From the NCBI RefSeq assembly GCF_020164745.1, contig NZ_JAIUGV010000005.1, forward strand, positions 248,001 to 312,000: a stretch of 64,000 nucleotides of DNA, given 5' to 3'. Below are positions 1 through 9,021 of the stretch, piece by piece; positions within the stretch are counted from its first letter, which is position 1; each line of letters begins with the position of its first letter. The DNA is from Mesorhizobium sp. ES1-4. GTDB lineage: Bacteria > Pseudomonadota > Alphaproteobacteria > Rhizobiales > Rhizobiaceae. The notes below the pieces were generated by a model that was not told the DNA's origin, ran no database searches, and was given only the letters and a program-made list of their open reading frames with translations. The position numbers and the translations under genes are program-made.

Positions 1-1
1 C

Positions 2-181
2 GAGGACGGCGTCGGTCTCGGCTCGGATTTCGACGGCGCCATGATCCCGGCCGTCATCGGCGACGTCGCTGGCCTGCCAAAACTCATCGATGCGCTGGCG
101 GCGCGCGGTTTCGGCCGTGCGCTCATCGAAAAGATCGCCTACCGCAACTGGCTGGGCATGCTGGAAAGAACGATTGGTTAG
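2..181 (+). CDS. Membrane dipeptidase (peptidase M19), C-terminal end only
   Basis: The gene runs in from the left edge, and only its last 59 residues and the TAG stop are visible. The visible part reads EDGVGLGSDFDGA, then a helical tail ending in NWLGMLERTIG. The G-S-D-F-D-G segment followed by a final helix with R-N-W is typical of the renal/membrane dipeptidase (M19) amidohydrolase family, which hydrolyses dipeptides with a binuclear zinc centre. The zinc ligands lie outside the window. It converges on the minus-strand gene at 187. Similar dipeptidases often sit beside amine-catabolic genes in rhizobia, so it may belong to the locus on its right; that link is inference. Confidence 0.75.
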   Translation, partial: EDGVGLGSDFDGAMIPAVIGDVAGLPKLIDALAARGFGRALIEKIAYRNWLGMLERTIG

Positions 182-186
182 ACGGC

Positions 187-447
187 TTATTCGAAGCCCA
201 TGCGCTTCAGCCAGTCCTTGCCGACGCCACGATCGCGAATGATCGGAAGCGGATTTTCCGCATCGAGCCGCGCGCAGATTCGGTAGACTTCGAGCGTCTC
301 TGCGCTCATCTCATCACGTTTGTAGAAGAACATGGCGGCGGCATAGCGCGTGCGGCCCGACCATTTCTCGCCGAGCGGCGTGTTGACCAGCTCCCACTGC
401 TCGGCGGCTTCGCCCTCTTCCTGCTGCTTGCCCGCTTCCTCGGTCAT
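187..447 (-). CDS. Small conserved hypothetical protein, last gene of the GcvT/FAD operon
   Basis: An 86-residue soluble protein with an acidic start (MTEEAGKQQEEGEAAE) and a basic C-terminal part containing RDRGVGKDWLKRMGFE. No domain is recognised, and there is no signal peptide or membrane segment. It begins 2 bases after the stop of the aminomethyltransferase-like gene, so it is very probably translated from the same mRNA as the three genes upstream (450-4884). The tight spacing argues for a linked role, perhaps as an accessory subunit, but the sequence gives no direct clue to function. Confidence 0.6.
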   Translation of the reverse strand: MTEEAGKQQEEGEAAEQWELVNTPLGEKWSGRTRYAAAMFFYKRDEMSAETLEVYRICARLDAENPLPIIRDRGVGKDWLKRMGFE

Positions 448-449
448 AC

Positions 450-1709
450 TCAGAAGTCCGCCGGCGGGTTGGCTGTGCGGCGGTCGAGCTTGATGAAGGG
501 CCGCGCCACGACCTTGGCCCGTTTCATCAGCTTCTGGTACCGCAGCTCGCGCATCGCGTAGATCTCGACCCAGAGGTCTTCCACGACAGTATCACCATAG
601 GGCCGCGCCAGCGAGGCGATGGCGATGTTGCGCTTGGCCATCGGCGACCACATGGCGGCGCTGACCAGGCCGATCTCCTGGCTCTTCTTGTGGTAGACGA
701 TCGCGTGCTCGGCCGGGATGTTGCCCTCGATCTCGAGCCCGACCAGCACGTGGCGAAGCTTGCGTTTCGCCCTCGCTTCGAGGATGGCACGGCGGCCATT
801 GAAATGGTCCTTCTCCAGATCGATCATGAAGCCCAGCCCGATCTCGTCGGGCATGCGCGGGCGGTCGGCACGAATGGCGTGTTCGGCGGTGGTGAAATCC
901 GCATTGGCGACGATCAGCCCTGCTTCGAGCCGGGCGCGGTTGAGCGCGGTATAGCCAATCGCCCTGACACCGCGCGGTTCACCCGCGCTCATCAGCTGGT
1001 CCCACAGGCTCAGCGCCTTGTCGGCCGGAACGAACAGTTCGTAGCCGAGATCTCCGGTAAACCCGGTGCGTGAAATGATGACCGTGCCGCCGTCATGCGG
1101 AAACTCGGCAAGGTCGAATATTCTCAGTTTCTCGACGCCGGCGAAACCGGCATCGCGCAGCACGGCGAAGGAGGTCGGGCCTTGCAAGGCGAGCCCGGCG
1201 ACGGCCTCGGTCTCTTCCTCGACGGTGACGTCGAAACCAAGGGCACTGTCCAGCAGCCACGGCAGATGCCGTTCCTGGGAACACAAGCGGAAGCGTGTCG
1301 GCGAGAGACGGAACAACGTGCCGTCGTCCAAGACATAACCCTCGTCGTCGCACCACGCGGTGTAATGAACGCGTCCTGGCCTGAGCTTGGTGACATCGCG
1401 CAAGGTGACGCGGTCCAGCAGGGCTTCGGCGTCCGGGCCTTCGATCCGGTATTTGGTCATCGGCGAGATGTCGAACAGCGCCGCCTGGCTCCGGATGGCG
1501 AAATACTCCAGTTCCTCGTCCCACAGCGAATGCGGTGCACGGTAACCGGCCCAATTGTACCAGTCCTGGGTTTTGGCCAGCGCGTCGATGCGCGGCTGGA
1601 AGGGCGTGCCGAGGCGCAGCGTGCGGAAGTGTGATTGCGCCGCACTTCGCTCGGCGACAGCCGCATTGGCTGTCCTTGCGGCGGGCTTCTTGCTGGTCGC
1701 CTGTGCCAT
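450..1709 (-). CDS. GcvT-like aminomethyltransferase family protein
   Basis: A 419-residue protein of the glycine-cleavage T / dimethylglycine-oxidase C-domain family, which moves one-carbon units from an aminomethyl donor to tetrahydrofolate. Seen in the sequence are an N-terminal D-I-S-P-M-T-K-Y segment (the usual GcvT D-x-S lead), the R-V-x-Y-T-x-W-C strand, and the I-S-R-T-G-F-T-G-D-L-G-Y-E-L motif near residue 215 that shapes the folate site. A lysine-rich, roughly 30-residue N-terminal extension is atypical. The ATG is preceded by AAGGG at good spacing. Only 3 bases separate it from the upstream FAD gene, so the genes are co-transcribed. In context it probably captures formaldehyde-level carbon released by the demethylases of the locus; the exact substrate is unknown. 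Confidence 0.85.
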   Translation of the reverse strand: MAQATSKKPAARTANAAVAERSAAQSHFRTLRLGTPFQPRIDALAKTQDWYNWAGYRAPHSLWDEELEYFAIRSQAALFDISPMTKYRIEGPDAEALLDRVTLRDVTKLRPGRVHYTAWCDDEGYVLDDGTLFRLSPTRFRLCSQERHLPWLLDSALGFDVTVEEETEAVAGLALQGPTSFAVLRDAGFAGVEKLRIFDLAEFPHDGGTVIISRTGFTGDLGYELFVPADKALSLWDQLMSAGEPRGVRAIGYTALNRARLEAGLIVANADFTTAEHAIRADRPRMPDEIGLGFMIDLEKDHFNGRRAILEARAKRKLRHVLVGLEIEGNIPAEHAIVYHKKSQEIGLVSAAMWSPMAKRNIAIASLARPYGDTVVEDLWVEIYAMRELRYQKLMKRAKVVARPFIKLDRRTANPPADF

Positions 1710-1712
1710 GAC

Positions 1713-3278
1713 TTAGCCCTTCATCGCGATGATGCGCCGCGCGGCGTTCAAGCCGGGCGCACCCGAAACACCACCACCGGGATGCGAACCCGCACCGGCC
1801 AGGAACAGCCCGTCGAGCGGCGTGTCGTAGCCCGACCAGCCGGTGACCGGGCGCGAGATCAGCATTTGGTCGGCCTGCAATTCGCCATGGTGCCAGTGGC
1901 CGCCCGGCATGCGGTAGCGCTTCTCGATGTCATCGGGCGTCAGAAGCTCGGCATGGCGCACGGTTTTGCCGATGCCAGGCGCATAGGCTTCCAACTGAGC
2001 CATGATTGCCTCGAGGAATTTCGGCTTGCCGGCGCCCCAACCCTCTTTCAATTGATAGGGCGCGTATTGCACCACGGCCGATAGCACGCAGGCGCCGCCT
2101 GGTGCCAGCGACGGGTCGGCGAGGCTGGGCAAGGTGATTTCCATTACCGGCTCGCGCGAGAATTCACCATATTTGGACGGGTTGAAGGCACGCTCGACAT
2201 GGTCGGTGGAGGGCGCGACGACGAGCCGCCCCTTGCTGCCGGCAGCATCGACCCCAGAGAATTGCGGCGTCCGGTCGAGCGCCAGATGAAGCTTGGCGGC
2301 ATCGCCCTTCATGCGGATATTTTTCACCTTGCGCATGAAGCCGGTATCGGTTCCGCGCGGTCCGACAAGGTCGAGGAAGGTGGTCGCCGGGTTGATGGCG
2401 GAGACGATCGTCCTGGCGCGAAGCTCCTCGCCGTTATCGAGGACGACGCCGACGGCGCGGCCCTTCTCGACAATGATCCTTGCGACGGGCACCGATGTGC
2501 GGATCGTGACGCCAGCCTTTTCGGCAGCAGTGCGGATGGCGGCGACCACCGCGTCCATGCCGCCCTTCGGCAGCAATTGCGCTCCGGCCGCGCCGCCGAT
2601 CTCTCCGGCCAGACGATAATAGAGGCCGAGCAGCGAGGTCGGCGAGCGCGGGCCGAGATGGCTGCCGAGCGTGGCGTCGAAGGCGAGCAAGCCTTTCAGC
2701 CTGTCATCGGCGAGCTGCTCGTCAAGCAGGTCGGCGACGTTCATCAAAAGCACGCGCAGGAAGTCGCGCATGTCTTCCTTGCCAAGCTTCTTCAGCGCCA
2801 GCGCGGTCCGGCCGAGCGAAGTGGTCTCCAGCATCGACATGGCGCCGAGATCAGGCGGGCGTCGGGAGAGGAAGGGTTTCAGGATGCCGGCATAGCGCAG
2901 GAGCTGCGCGCGCAATCCCTTCCAGGCGGACTGTTCAGACGAACTGGCGCCGGTCAGCACCTCGCCATAGGCGCCATGCAGGACAAGCGGGGGGCCATCC
3001 CTCGACAACGCGACTGAGGGGATGAAGTCGGCGCGGACGGTTCGCAGTCCGTGCTTTTCCAACTCCAGCGTCTTCATCACGTCGGGATGCAGCCGGTTCA
3101 GCACATGCGCGACTGACGAGACTCGAAAGCCAGGGGCGAATTCCTCGGTGCGCGCGGCGCCGCCGAGTTCAGCTCCGGCCTCCAGCACCAGCACCTTGCG
3201 GCCGGCCTTCGCCAGCGTGGCGGCAGCGACAAGCCCGTTATGGCCGCCGCCGATAACGATGGCATCAAATGACGTCAT
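1713..3278 (-). CDS. FAD/NAD(P)-dependent oxidoreductase, phytoene-desaturase/PYROXD2 type (copy 1)
   Basis: A 521-residue flavoprotein. The N-terminus carries the dinucleotide-binding fold V-I-G-G-G-H-N-G-L-V followed about 20 residues later by an acidic residue (LVLEAG). The C-terminus carries the second FAD contact, GLFLAGAGSHPGGGVSGAPG. This pattern marks the phytoene desaturase/PYROXD2 superfamily (COG1233). Carotenoid genes are absent nearby, so a desaturase role in pigment synthesis is unlikely; oxidation of an amine or amine-derived compound fits better. Its start overlaps the 3' end of a second, related flavoprotein gene by 14 bases, which suggests coupled translation and possibly a heteromeric enzyme. 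Substrate unknown. Confidence 0.85.
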   Translation of the reverse strand: MTSFDAIVIGGGHNGLVAAATLAKAGRKVLVLEAGAELGGAARTEEFAPGFRVSSVAHVLNRLHPDVMKTLELEKHGLRTVRADFIPSVALSRDGPPLVLHGAYGEVLTGASSSEQSAWKGLRAQLLRYAGILKPFLSRRPPDLGAMSMLETTSLGRTALALKKLGKEDMRDFLRVLLMNVADLLDEQLADDRLKGLLAFDATLGSHLGPRSPTSLLGLYYRLAGEIGGAAGAQLLPKGGMDAVVAAIRTAAEKAGVTIRTSVPVARIIVEKGRAVGVVLDNGEELRARTIVSAINPATTFLDLVGPRGTDTGFMRKVKNIRMKGDAAKLHLALDRTPQFSGVDAAGSKGRLVVAPSTDHVERAFNPSKYGEFSREPVMEITLPSLADPSLAPGGACVLSAVVQYAPYQLKEGWGAGKPKFLEAIMAQLEAYAPGIGKTVRHAELLTPDDIEKRYRMPGGHWHHGELQADQMLISRPVTGWSGYDTPLDGLFLAGAGSHPGGGVSGAPGLNAARRIIAMKG

Positions 3279-4884
3279 GGGCCGGGCTCATATGCGAGGT
3301 GGATTTTGCGAGATCGCGAAGGATCTCGGCGGCGGCGTTGCGGCCGGGCGCACCCATGACGCCGCCGCCGGGATGGGTCGAGGAGCCGCACATATAGAGG
3401 CCACCGAGCGGCGAACGGTACTGCGCGTAACCCGGCACCGGGCGGTTGAACAGCAGCTGGTCGAAGGTCAATTCGCCTTGAAAAATGTTGCCTTCGGTGA
3501 GGCCGACCTCAGCCTCGATTTCGCGCGGCGTGCGCACCTCCATGTGGACGATGCGGTCGCGGAAACCCGGCGAATATTCCGCGATCTGTGCGATCACGCT
3601 TTCGGCGAAGCCGTCGCGATCGGCGTCGGTCCACTCGCGACCAGCGATCTTGGGTGGTGCGTACTGCACGAAGCAGCTCATGAAATGTTTTCCCGGCGGC
3701 GCCATGGTCGGGTCGAGCGTCGTCGGGATGACCATGTCGAGGAAGGGGTCGGTGGACCAGCGGCCGGCCTTCCAGTCGTCATAGGCGCGCTCCATGCGCT
3801 CCATGGAATCGGTGAAGTGCATGTCGCCGCGATAGACCGGAGAATCCTTCGGCAGCGCCGGGAATTCCGGCAGCGAATCGAGCGCGATGTTGACCTTGCC
3901 GGACGACCCGCGAATCTTGAAGTTCTTGACCCGGCGCAGGAATATGTCGGGCAGTTCCTTCTCCTCGACCAGCTTCAGGAAGGTGCGCTTCACGTCGGCG
4001 TTGGAGACGACGAGCTTGCCGTGGATTTCCTCGCCGCCTGCCAGAACGACGCCTTTCGCCTTGCCGCGGCTCACCAGCACATGGTCGACTTCGGCGCCGG
4101 TGCGGATCGTGCCGCCGGACGCCCGGAAGGAGGCTGCCAGCGCCTTGGTCACCGCGCCCATGCCGCCGCGCGCATAGCCCCAGGCGCCGACCGATCCGTC
4201 GACCTCGCCCATATAATGGTGGAGCAGCACGTAAGCAGTGCCTGGCGACATCGGCCCGAGTGCTGTGCCGATGATGCCGGACAGCGCGAAATTCGCCTTG
4301 ATGACGTCGGTCTCGAAATATTCGTCGAGGAACTCCGAGATCGACATGGTCCAGAAGCGCAACGTCAGCGCCATCTCCTCGGCGGACAGGCCAGCGAATT
4401 TCTTGCCGAGATAGAGCAGTTCACCAAGGTCGCGCGGCTTGAGGCTGGTGGGATCGGGCGCCGTGCGCATCAACAACGGCTGGATGAAGCGGCACTGCCG
4501 CGTCACGTCGCGAGCGTAGCGGTCATAGGCCTCGGCATCCCGCTTGGAGAAGCGCGCGAATTCGCGCCGGTGCGCGTCGTGGTCGCGGTAGTTGGCGAGA
4601 TAGTCGCCATCTCGCGTAAACACCGCGCCGCCCTCATAGGAAATCACCTGCAGGCCGAAGCGCGGCAGTTCGAGGTCGCGCATGATCTCGGGTCGGAACA
4701 GCGAGCAGACATAGGAGCAGTTGGAATAGAGGAAGCCCGGCGTCAGCTCACGGCTGGTTGCCGCACCGCCGACCCAGCCGTTCTTCTCCACCACCAGCAC
4801 GTCGAGACCGGCGCGCTGCAGATAGCAGGCATTGACCAGACCGTTGTGCCCGCCGCCGATGATGATCGCATCCCAAGCTTTCAT
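3265..4884 (-). CDS. FAD/NAD(P)-dependent oxidoreductase, phytoene-desaturase/PYROXD2 type (copy 2)
   Basis: A 539-residue flavoprotein, first gene of the leftward operon 4884 to 187. It has the Rossmann motif I-I-G-G-G-H-N-G-L-V at residues 7-16 and the C-terminal FAD signature G-L-Y-M-C-G-S-S-T-H-P-G-G-G-V. It resembles its downstream neighbour along its whole length but is clearly diverged, so the pair is an old duplication kept together. The promoter lies in the roughly 200-base gap shared with the divergent methyltransferase gene. That gap contains a half-degenerate copy of the palindrome proposed here as the operator of the BetI-like regulator. Likely an oxidase or dehydrogenase of an N-substituted compound; not proven. 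Confidence 0.85.
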   Translation of the reverse strand: MKAWDAIIIGGGHNGLVNACYLQRAGLDVLVVEKNGWVGGAATSRELTPGFLYSNCSYVCSLFRPEIMRDLELPRFGLQVISYEGGAVFTRDGDYLANYRDHDAHRREFARFSKRDAEAYDRYARDVTRQCRFIQPLLMRTAPDPTSLKPRDLGELLYLGKKFAGLSAEEMALTLRFWTMSISEFLDEYFETDVIKANFALSGIIGTALGPMSPGTAYVLLHHYMGEVDGSVGAWGYARGGMGAVTKALAASFRASGGTIRTGAEVDHVLVSRGKAKGVVLAGGEEIHGKLVVSNADVKRTFLKLVEEKELPDIFLRRVKNFKIRGSSGKVNIALDSLPEFPALPKDSPVYRGDMHFTDSMERMERAYDDWKAGRWSTDPFLDMVIPTTLDPTMAPPGKHFMSCFVQYAPPKIAGREWTDADRDGFAESVIAQIAEYSPGFRDRIVHMEVRTPREIEAEVGLTEGNIFQGELTFDQLLFNRPVPGYAQYRSPLGGLYMCGSSTHPGGGVMGAPGRNAAAEILRDLAKSTSHMSPAHDVI

Positions 4885-4984
4885 TGTGGCCCAGTTCTCA
4901 TGTGCGACCCGCTCTTCATTTTTGCGTGATCCGTCCCCGACTGCCTGGAATTTGGCACGGCATCAGCCATTGTGTCCAGCCATT

Positions 4985-5000
4985 CTGAATGAATGTTCAA
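4985..5000. promoter_or_regulatory. Putative operator C of the BetI-like regulator
   Basis: CTGAATG-AA-TGTTCAA lies between the divergent flavoprotein and methyltransferase genes. It matches the palindrome TTGAATG-NN-CATTCAA seen perfectly at 16878-16893, with one difference in the left arm and two in the right. It covers the more upstream possible ATG of the methyltransferase, which is one reason to prefer the start at 5085. Confidence 0.45.
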
Positions 5001-5084
5001 CAAATGATATTGCCTTTTTCCAGACATGGGTTACGCTTTGCCGGCGTTCGAAACAGGCATTCGTCGATTGGGGACCGAGGGCTG

Positions 5085-5885
5085 ATGATCGAAACGGCAG
5101 ATGCCGGGCCGGAGTATGACGACACCGCTATCCGCTTCCTCGAGGCGCTGTGGGGCGACGGCTACCTGTCGCCGGGCGGGCCTGAAGAGGTCGATCGGGT
5201 GGTCGAGGGGCTTTCGCTCGAAGGCAAGACGATCCTCGATATCGGCTGCGGGTCCGGGGGCATCGCGCTTCACCTGCTCGAACGCCATGGCGCTGCCCAC
5301 GCCACCGGCTTTGATGTCGAACATCCAGTAATCGAGGCGGCAAGGCAGCGTGCCACAATGCGTGGGCTCGCGGAGAGGGCCAGCTTCATCCAGGGACAGC
5401 CGGGGCCGCTGCCCTTTGCCGATCGCTCCTTCGATGTCGTCTTTTCCAAGGACGCGCTGCTGCACGTGCCCGACAAGGACGCATTGTTCGCCGAAATCTT
5501 TCGCGTGCTGAAGCCGGGCGGTGTCTTTGCAGCCTCCAACTGGATGATCTCGCATGACGGCGAGCCGTCGGCCGAGATGAAAGCCTATGTGGCGGCGGAA
5601 GGGTTGTCTTTCGCCATGGCGTCGCCGGCGCGCTATGCGCAAGCGATGCGCAAGGCGGGCCTTGCCGATGTCATCGTCAGGGACCGCAACCCCTGGTACC
5701 GCGAGGTCGCGCGCGGGGAACTCGAAAGGCTGAAGGGGCCGCTCTACGGGGCCGTTGCCGACGTGGTCGGCGCGGCCTATGTCGACAAGAACATACGGAC
5801 CTGGGAAGCCATGCAGAAGGTGCTTGACAGTGGCGAGCACCGTCCCACTCATCTTCGCGGGTGGAAGCCGGATGCAAAGGGATAG
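5085..5885 (+). CDS. SAM-dependent N-methyltransferase-like protein
   Basis: A class I methyltransferase of 266 residues from the chosen start. The SAM-binding motif [10 protein letters not shown] lies near residue 50. It is followed by an acidic loop (GFDVEHP) and then by [12 protein letters not shown] and [21 protein letters not shown], a block very like the phosphoethanolamine/glycine-sarcosine N-methyltransferase group. An ATG at 4989 in the same frame would add 32 residues, but that stretch is not methyltransferase-like and overlaps the proposed operator; GAGG precedes the ATG at 5085. It is first in a rightward run with the TetR gene (6-base gap). A methyltransferase in a locus otherwise equipped for demethylation is unusual; the acceptor is unknown. 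Confidence 0.8.
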   Translation: MIETADAGPEYDDTAIRFLEALWGDGYLSPGGPEEVDRVVEGLSLEGKTILDIGCGSGGIALHLLERHGAAHATGFDVEHPVIEAARQRATMRGLAERASFIQGQPGPLPFADRSFDVVFSKDALLHVPDKDALFAEIFRVLKPGGVFAASNWMISHDGEPSAEMKAYVAAEGLSFAMASPARYAQAMRKAGLADVIVRDRNPWYREVARGELERLKGPLYGAVADVVGAAYVDKNIRTWEAMQKVLDSGEHRPTHLRGWKPDAKG

Positions 5886-5891
5886 CCGGCG

Positions 5892-6605
5892 ATGCTGGAG
5901 ACCATCACAAGCATGAAAACGGCAGACGCCAGGGACGCGCTCCTTGAACCAGCACGCAAGGCCGAATCCGAAAAGCGCGGGCGCAAGGCCTCGAAGGAGG
6001 TCAGGCAGCTTCAGCTCATCGAGGCGACGATCGATTCACTCGCCAAGCGCGGCTATTCGGAAACGACGATGGCCGATGTCGCCGATGGCGCCGGCCTGTC
6101 GCGCGGCATCGTCAATTTCCATTTCGAGAGCAAGGAAAAGCTGCTCGTCGCGACCTTGAAGTACATGTATGACGAATACTCGGCGCATTGGCGCAATGCC
6201 TTGCAGAAGACAGGCGCCGATCCCGCCGACCAACTCCAGGCCCTGGTTGCGGCCGATTTCGATCGCTCGATCTGCAACAAGCGCAAGCTCGCCGCCTGGT
6301 GCGCCTTCTGGGGTGAGGCCAAGTCGCGGCCGACCTACCAGGCGCTGAGCAGCGCGCGGGATGCCGTATACCAAAACATCTTCATCGACCTTTGCGCGGC
6401 TCTGAAACAGGACGGCGGCTATGCCTACGAGCCGCAGGTCATGGCGCTGGCGCTCAACGCCATGCTGGAAGGCTTGTGGCTGCGGTTGATGATGGGCACC
6501 GAGGACACAACCCGCGAGACGGCCTTGCAGGCGGCGAACGAATTCCTGTCGGCGGCTTTTCCGAAGCACTATCCGCGTAAGGCCGCCGGCCCAACGAAAT
6601 CATAA
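5892..6605 (+). CDS. TetR-family transcriptional repressor, BetI-like
   Basis: A 237-residue regulator. An N-terminal tail rich in Lys/Arg is followed by the TetR helix-turn-helix (residues ~38-85: LIEATIDSLAKRGYSETTMADVADGAG and LSRGIVNFHFESKEKLL). The ligand domain contains F-D-R-S, KLAAWCAFWGEA, and A-L-N-A-M-L-E-G-L-W-L-R. The F-D / W-F-W / D(E)-G-L-W-L-R pattern is that of BetI, the choline-responsive repressor of glycine betaine synthesis genes. It follows the methyltransferase by 6 bases. Three palindromes in the locus, of a type similar to BetI operators as I remember them, are the likely targets. Its inducer is probably choline-like or another quaternary or methylated amine. A second in-frame ATG at 5913 is possible as start. 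Confidence 0.85.
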   Translation: MLETITSMKTADARDALLEPARKAESEKRGRKASKEVRQLQLIEATIDSLAKRGYSETTMADVADGAGLSRGIVNFHFESKEKLLVATLKYMYDEYSAHWRNALQKTGADPADQLQALVAADFDRSICNKRKLAAWCAFWGEAKSRPTYQALSSARDAVYQNIFIDLCAALKQDGGYAYEPQVMALALNAMLEGLWLRLMMGTEDTTRETALQAANEFLSAAFPKHYPRKAAGPTKS

Positions 6606-6646
6606 GAGAAGACGACACCATAAGAACCGCAGAGGATGGAACAGCA

Positions 6647-7729
6647 ATGAAGACATTGACGAGACGCCTGACACTGACGCTCGCACTGGCCGGGACCCTG
6701 GCGGCTTCCGCAGCCGCCGTGGCGATCGCCGCCGACAAGGACCTGATCGTGTTCGACTGGTCCGGCTACGAGGATCCCGGATTCCACCCGAAATATGTCG
6801 AGAAGAACGGCGATTCACCGACCTTCGCCTTCTTCGGCGATGAGGACGAGGCGTTCGAGAAGGTCCGTTCCGGCTTCAAGGCCGATCTCGGCCATCCCTG
6901 CTCGCAGAGCGTGACGAAGTGGCGGGAGGCTGGCCTGCTGCAGCCGCTCGACACATCGAGGATCACGGGCTGGAAGGACCTCAATCCCGGCATCATGGCG
7001 ATGAAAAATCTCGCCACGACCGATGACGGCAAGGCCTGGTTCATGCCCTGGGACTGGGGCAACACGCAGCTTACCTACAATTCCTCCAAGATCGACGAAA
7101 AGGACGTGCAGTCGCTGAAAGCGTTCGCCGATCCGAAGTTCAAGGGCCGGGTCTCGATCGGCGACAATGTCGACGATGCCTATGCGTTGGCGAGCCTCGC
7201 CATCGGCCTGAAGGACTGGACCAAGATGACTGACGACCAGTTCAAACAAGCGTCCGACTTCCTGCGCCAGGTGCACAAGAACGTGCGTTCGTACTGGACG
7301 GACACCACCGATGTCGTCCAGCTTCTGAGCGGCGGCGAAGTCGACCTCGCCTGGGCCTGGAACGATGCGACCGTGCAGTCGGTCGCGGCCGGCGTGCCGA
7401 TCAAGTCGAAGAAGGACACGGCGGAAGGCATCTCGACCTGGGTCTGCGGCTATGTGCTGTTCAAGGACGCACCCGGCAATATCGACAAGGCTTATGATTA
7501 TCTCAATGCAGTCAACGATCCGGAGATCGCCAAGGTGCTGGTCAAGGACTGGGGCTACGGCCAGGCCAACGCCAAGGGCATGGCCGGCGTCGATCAGGCG
7601 ATCCTGAAGGAAAAGGGCTATGACGACGTGCAGAAATTCGTCGACAAGACGCTGTTCCAGCAGCCGTTGCCGCCCGATCTCAAGCTCAAGATGATCGCCG
7701 AGTTCGAGAAGATCAAGGCCGGCTATTGA
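6647..7729 (+). CDS. ABC transporter substrate-binding protein, spermidine/putrescine (PotD/PotF) type
   Basis: A 360-residue exported protein. A classical signal peptide is visible (MKTLTRRLTLTLALAGTLAA, cleavage likely after AVAIAA), followed by LIVFDWSGYEDPGFHPKYVE, the usual start of PotD/PotF-like proteins. The conserved W-x-M-P-W-D-W-G-N-T-Q-L-T-Y-N region near residue 125 and the D-x-A-W-A-W-N-D ligand segment near residue 235 are present. It binds a polyamine or other cationic ligand in the periplasm and hands it to the permeases encoded at 12205-13940. The importer genes are thus split over two units either side of the XRE/SDR pair. GAGGATGGAACAGCA precedes the ATG. The following gene starts inside its stop codon. 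Confidence 0.88.
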   Translation: MKTLTRRLTLTLALAGTLAASAAAVAIAADKDLIVFDWSGYEDPGFHPKYVEKNGDSPTFAFFGDEDEAFEKVRSGFKADLGHPCSQSVTKWREAGLLQPLDTSRITGWKDLNPGIMAMKNLATTDDGKAWFMPWDWGNTQLTYNSSKIDEKDVQSLKAFADPKFKGRVSIGDNVDDAYALASLAIGLKDWTKMTDDQFKQASDFLRQVHKNVRSYWTDTTDVVQLLSGGEVDLAWAWNDATVQSVAAGVPIKSKKDTAEGISTWVCGYVLFKDAPGNIDKAYDYLNAVNDPEIAKVLVKDWGYGQANAKGMAGVDQAILKEKGYDDVQKFVDKTLFQQPLPPDLKLKMIAEFEKIKAGY

Positions 7730-9021
7730 ACGAAAAGACCGAAAGAACCGACGTCGTTATCGTCGGCGCCGGTTTCACCGGCCTGTCGGCCGCGCTCGAG
7801 TTGAAGGCGGCCGGCACTGGTTTCCTGCTGCTTGAAGCACGTGACCGCGTCGGCGGCCGCGTCGAGGCGATCCGCAACGGACTTGGCGAGCGTATCGACG
7901 GCGGCGGCCAGTTCCTCTGTGAGGACATGCCGCAAGTGATGGCGCTCGCGAAGGGGCGCGGCAAGACATTCGTCGACACCTATGTCGAAGGCGAGTTCAT
8001 TACTCATCCGTCGATGTCGCCCGGCGATGCCAAGCGGACCTATCACGGCGCCATGACGATCCGCGAACGCATGAACAGGATCGAGCCCAACGATCCTGCC
8101 ATTACGGGATTGACCGTTGCCAACTGGCTGGAGAGTCGGGATGACGCGGGCGAGGCCAAGGCGGCCTTCCGGTCGATGATCGAGGGCCTGTGGTGCCTGG
8201 CGCTGGAGAAAGTGCCCCTCTGGTACCTGATCGACAATGATCGCCGCATCACCAACGAGGTGCCGGAGCTGCAATATTTCCTGCTTGAGACCATGCAGTC
8301 GTTGGCCGATGACCTAGCGCACGATCTCGGGGGCCGGGTGAGGCTCTGTGAACCGGTCACCCGCATCGAACACGGACAGCCGGGCGTTCGTGTCGTCTCA
8401 GCCAATGGCGTGATTGAAGCGCGCGAAGTCCTGGTGGCCGTGCCGCCGGCAACAGCCGCGAAACTCGATTTCACACCCGCCTTGCCAGCAGCCCTGGAAA
8501 CGGCGCTCGGCGCTTGGGAAAGCGGGGCGGCGATCAAGATCCTGGTGCGTTATGCCAAGCCGTTCTGGCGCGAGCGGGACCTGAGCGGCATGGTGATGTG
8601 GCGCGACCTGCCTGGGCTGTTTGCCTGTGACGCCAGCAAGGACGCGGAGCATGCAGCGCTCGTCGTCTTCGTTGGCGGGCCGCTCGCGCTGAGTTGGAGG
8701 ACGCTGGGCGAGGCGGAACTGCGTGCGGAAGTGACGGCCAGGCTTGCGGACGCGCTCGGTCCTGACGCGGCAGATATTGCCGACTTCAGTTGGCGTGACT
8801 GGATACATGACCGTTGGAGCGGCGGCGCCTACAGTGACCTCATCGTCGACGTGACTGCGAGGGACGCCGAGCGAACAATTCTTGCGGGTGCGGCGCCAGT
8901 TCATTTCGCCGCTTCGGAACTGTCGCCGTCATTTCCAGGCTACGTCGAAGGCGCGATCGTGGCGGGGCGCATCGCTGCCAGGAAGATCATTGACGGGCTA
9001 CAGCTTCTTAGCCGAGCGTGA
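7726..9021 (+). CDS. FAD-dependent amine-oxidase-like protein
   Basis: A 431-residue flavoprotein starting at a TTG whose last two bases are the first two of the preceding TGA, so translation is coupled to the binding-protein gene. The N-terminal FAD fold reads V-V-I-V-G-A-G-F-T-G-L-S-A-A, followed by LLLEARDRVGGRVEA, the R-x-G-G-R signature of the monoamine/polyamine oxidase family. The C-terminus keeps LAGAAPVHFAASELSPSFPGYVEGAIVAG, the second FAD contact region. With a polyamine-type binding protein directly upstream, oxidation of an imported amine is the simplest role. It overlaps the convergent XRE gene by 14 bases. Specific substrate unknown. Confidence 0.85.
   Translation: MNEKTERTDVVIVGAGFTGLSAALELKAAGTGFLLLEARDRVGGRVEAIRNGLGERIDGGGQFLCEDMPQVMALAKGRGKTFVDTYVEGEFITHPSMSPGDAKRTYHGAMTIRERMNRIEPNDPAITGLTVANWLESRDDAGEAKAAFRSMIEGLWCLALEKVPLWYLIDNDRRITNEVPELQYFLLETMQSLADDLAHDLGGRVRLCEPVTRIEHGQPGVRVVSANGVIEAREVLVAVPPATAAKLDFTPALPAALETALGAWESGAAIKILVRYAKPFWRERDLSGMVMWRDLPGLFACDASKDAEHAALVVFVGGPLALSWRTLGEAELRAEVTARLADALGPDAADIADFSWRDWIHDRWSGGAYSDLIVDVTARDAERTILAGAAPVHFAASELSPSFPGYVEGAIVAGRIAARKIIDGLQLLSRA

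Noticed and set aside
1713..4884. Carotenoid (phytoene) desaturases
   Set aside because: The superfamily fits, but no phytoene synthase or cyclase genes are nearby, and the neighbours are amine-catabolic.
4989..5084. Upstream ATG start for the methyltransferase
   Set aside because: The extra 32 residues are not family-like, and the DNA overlaps the proposed operator.
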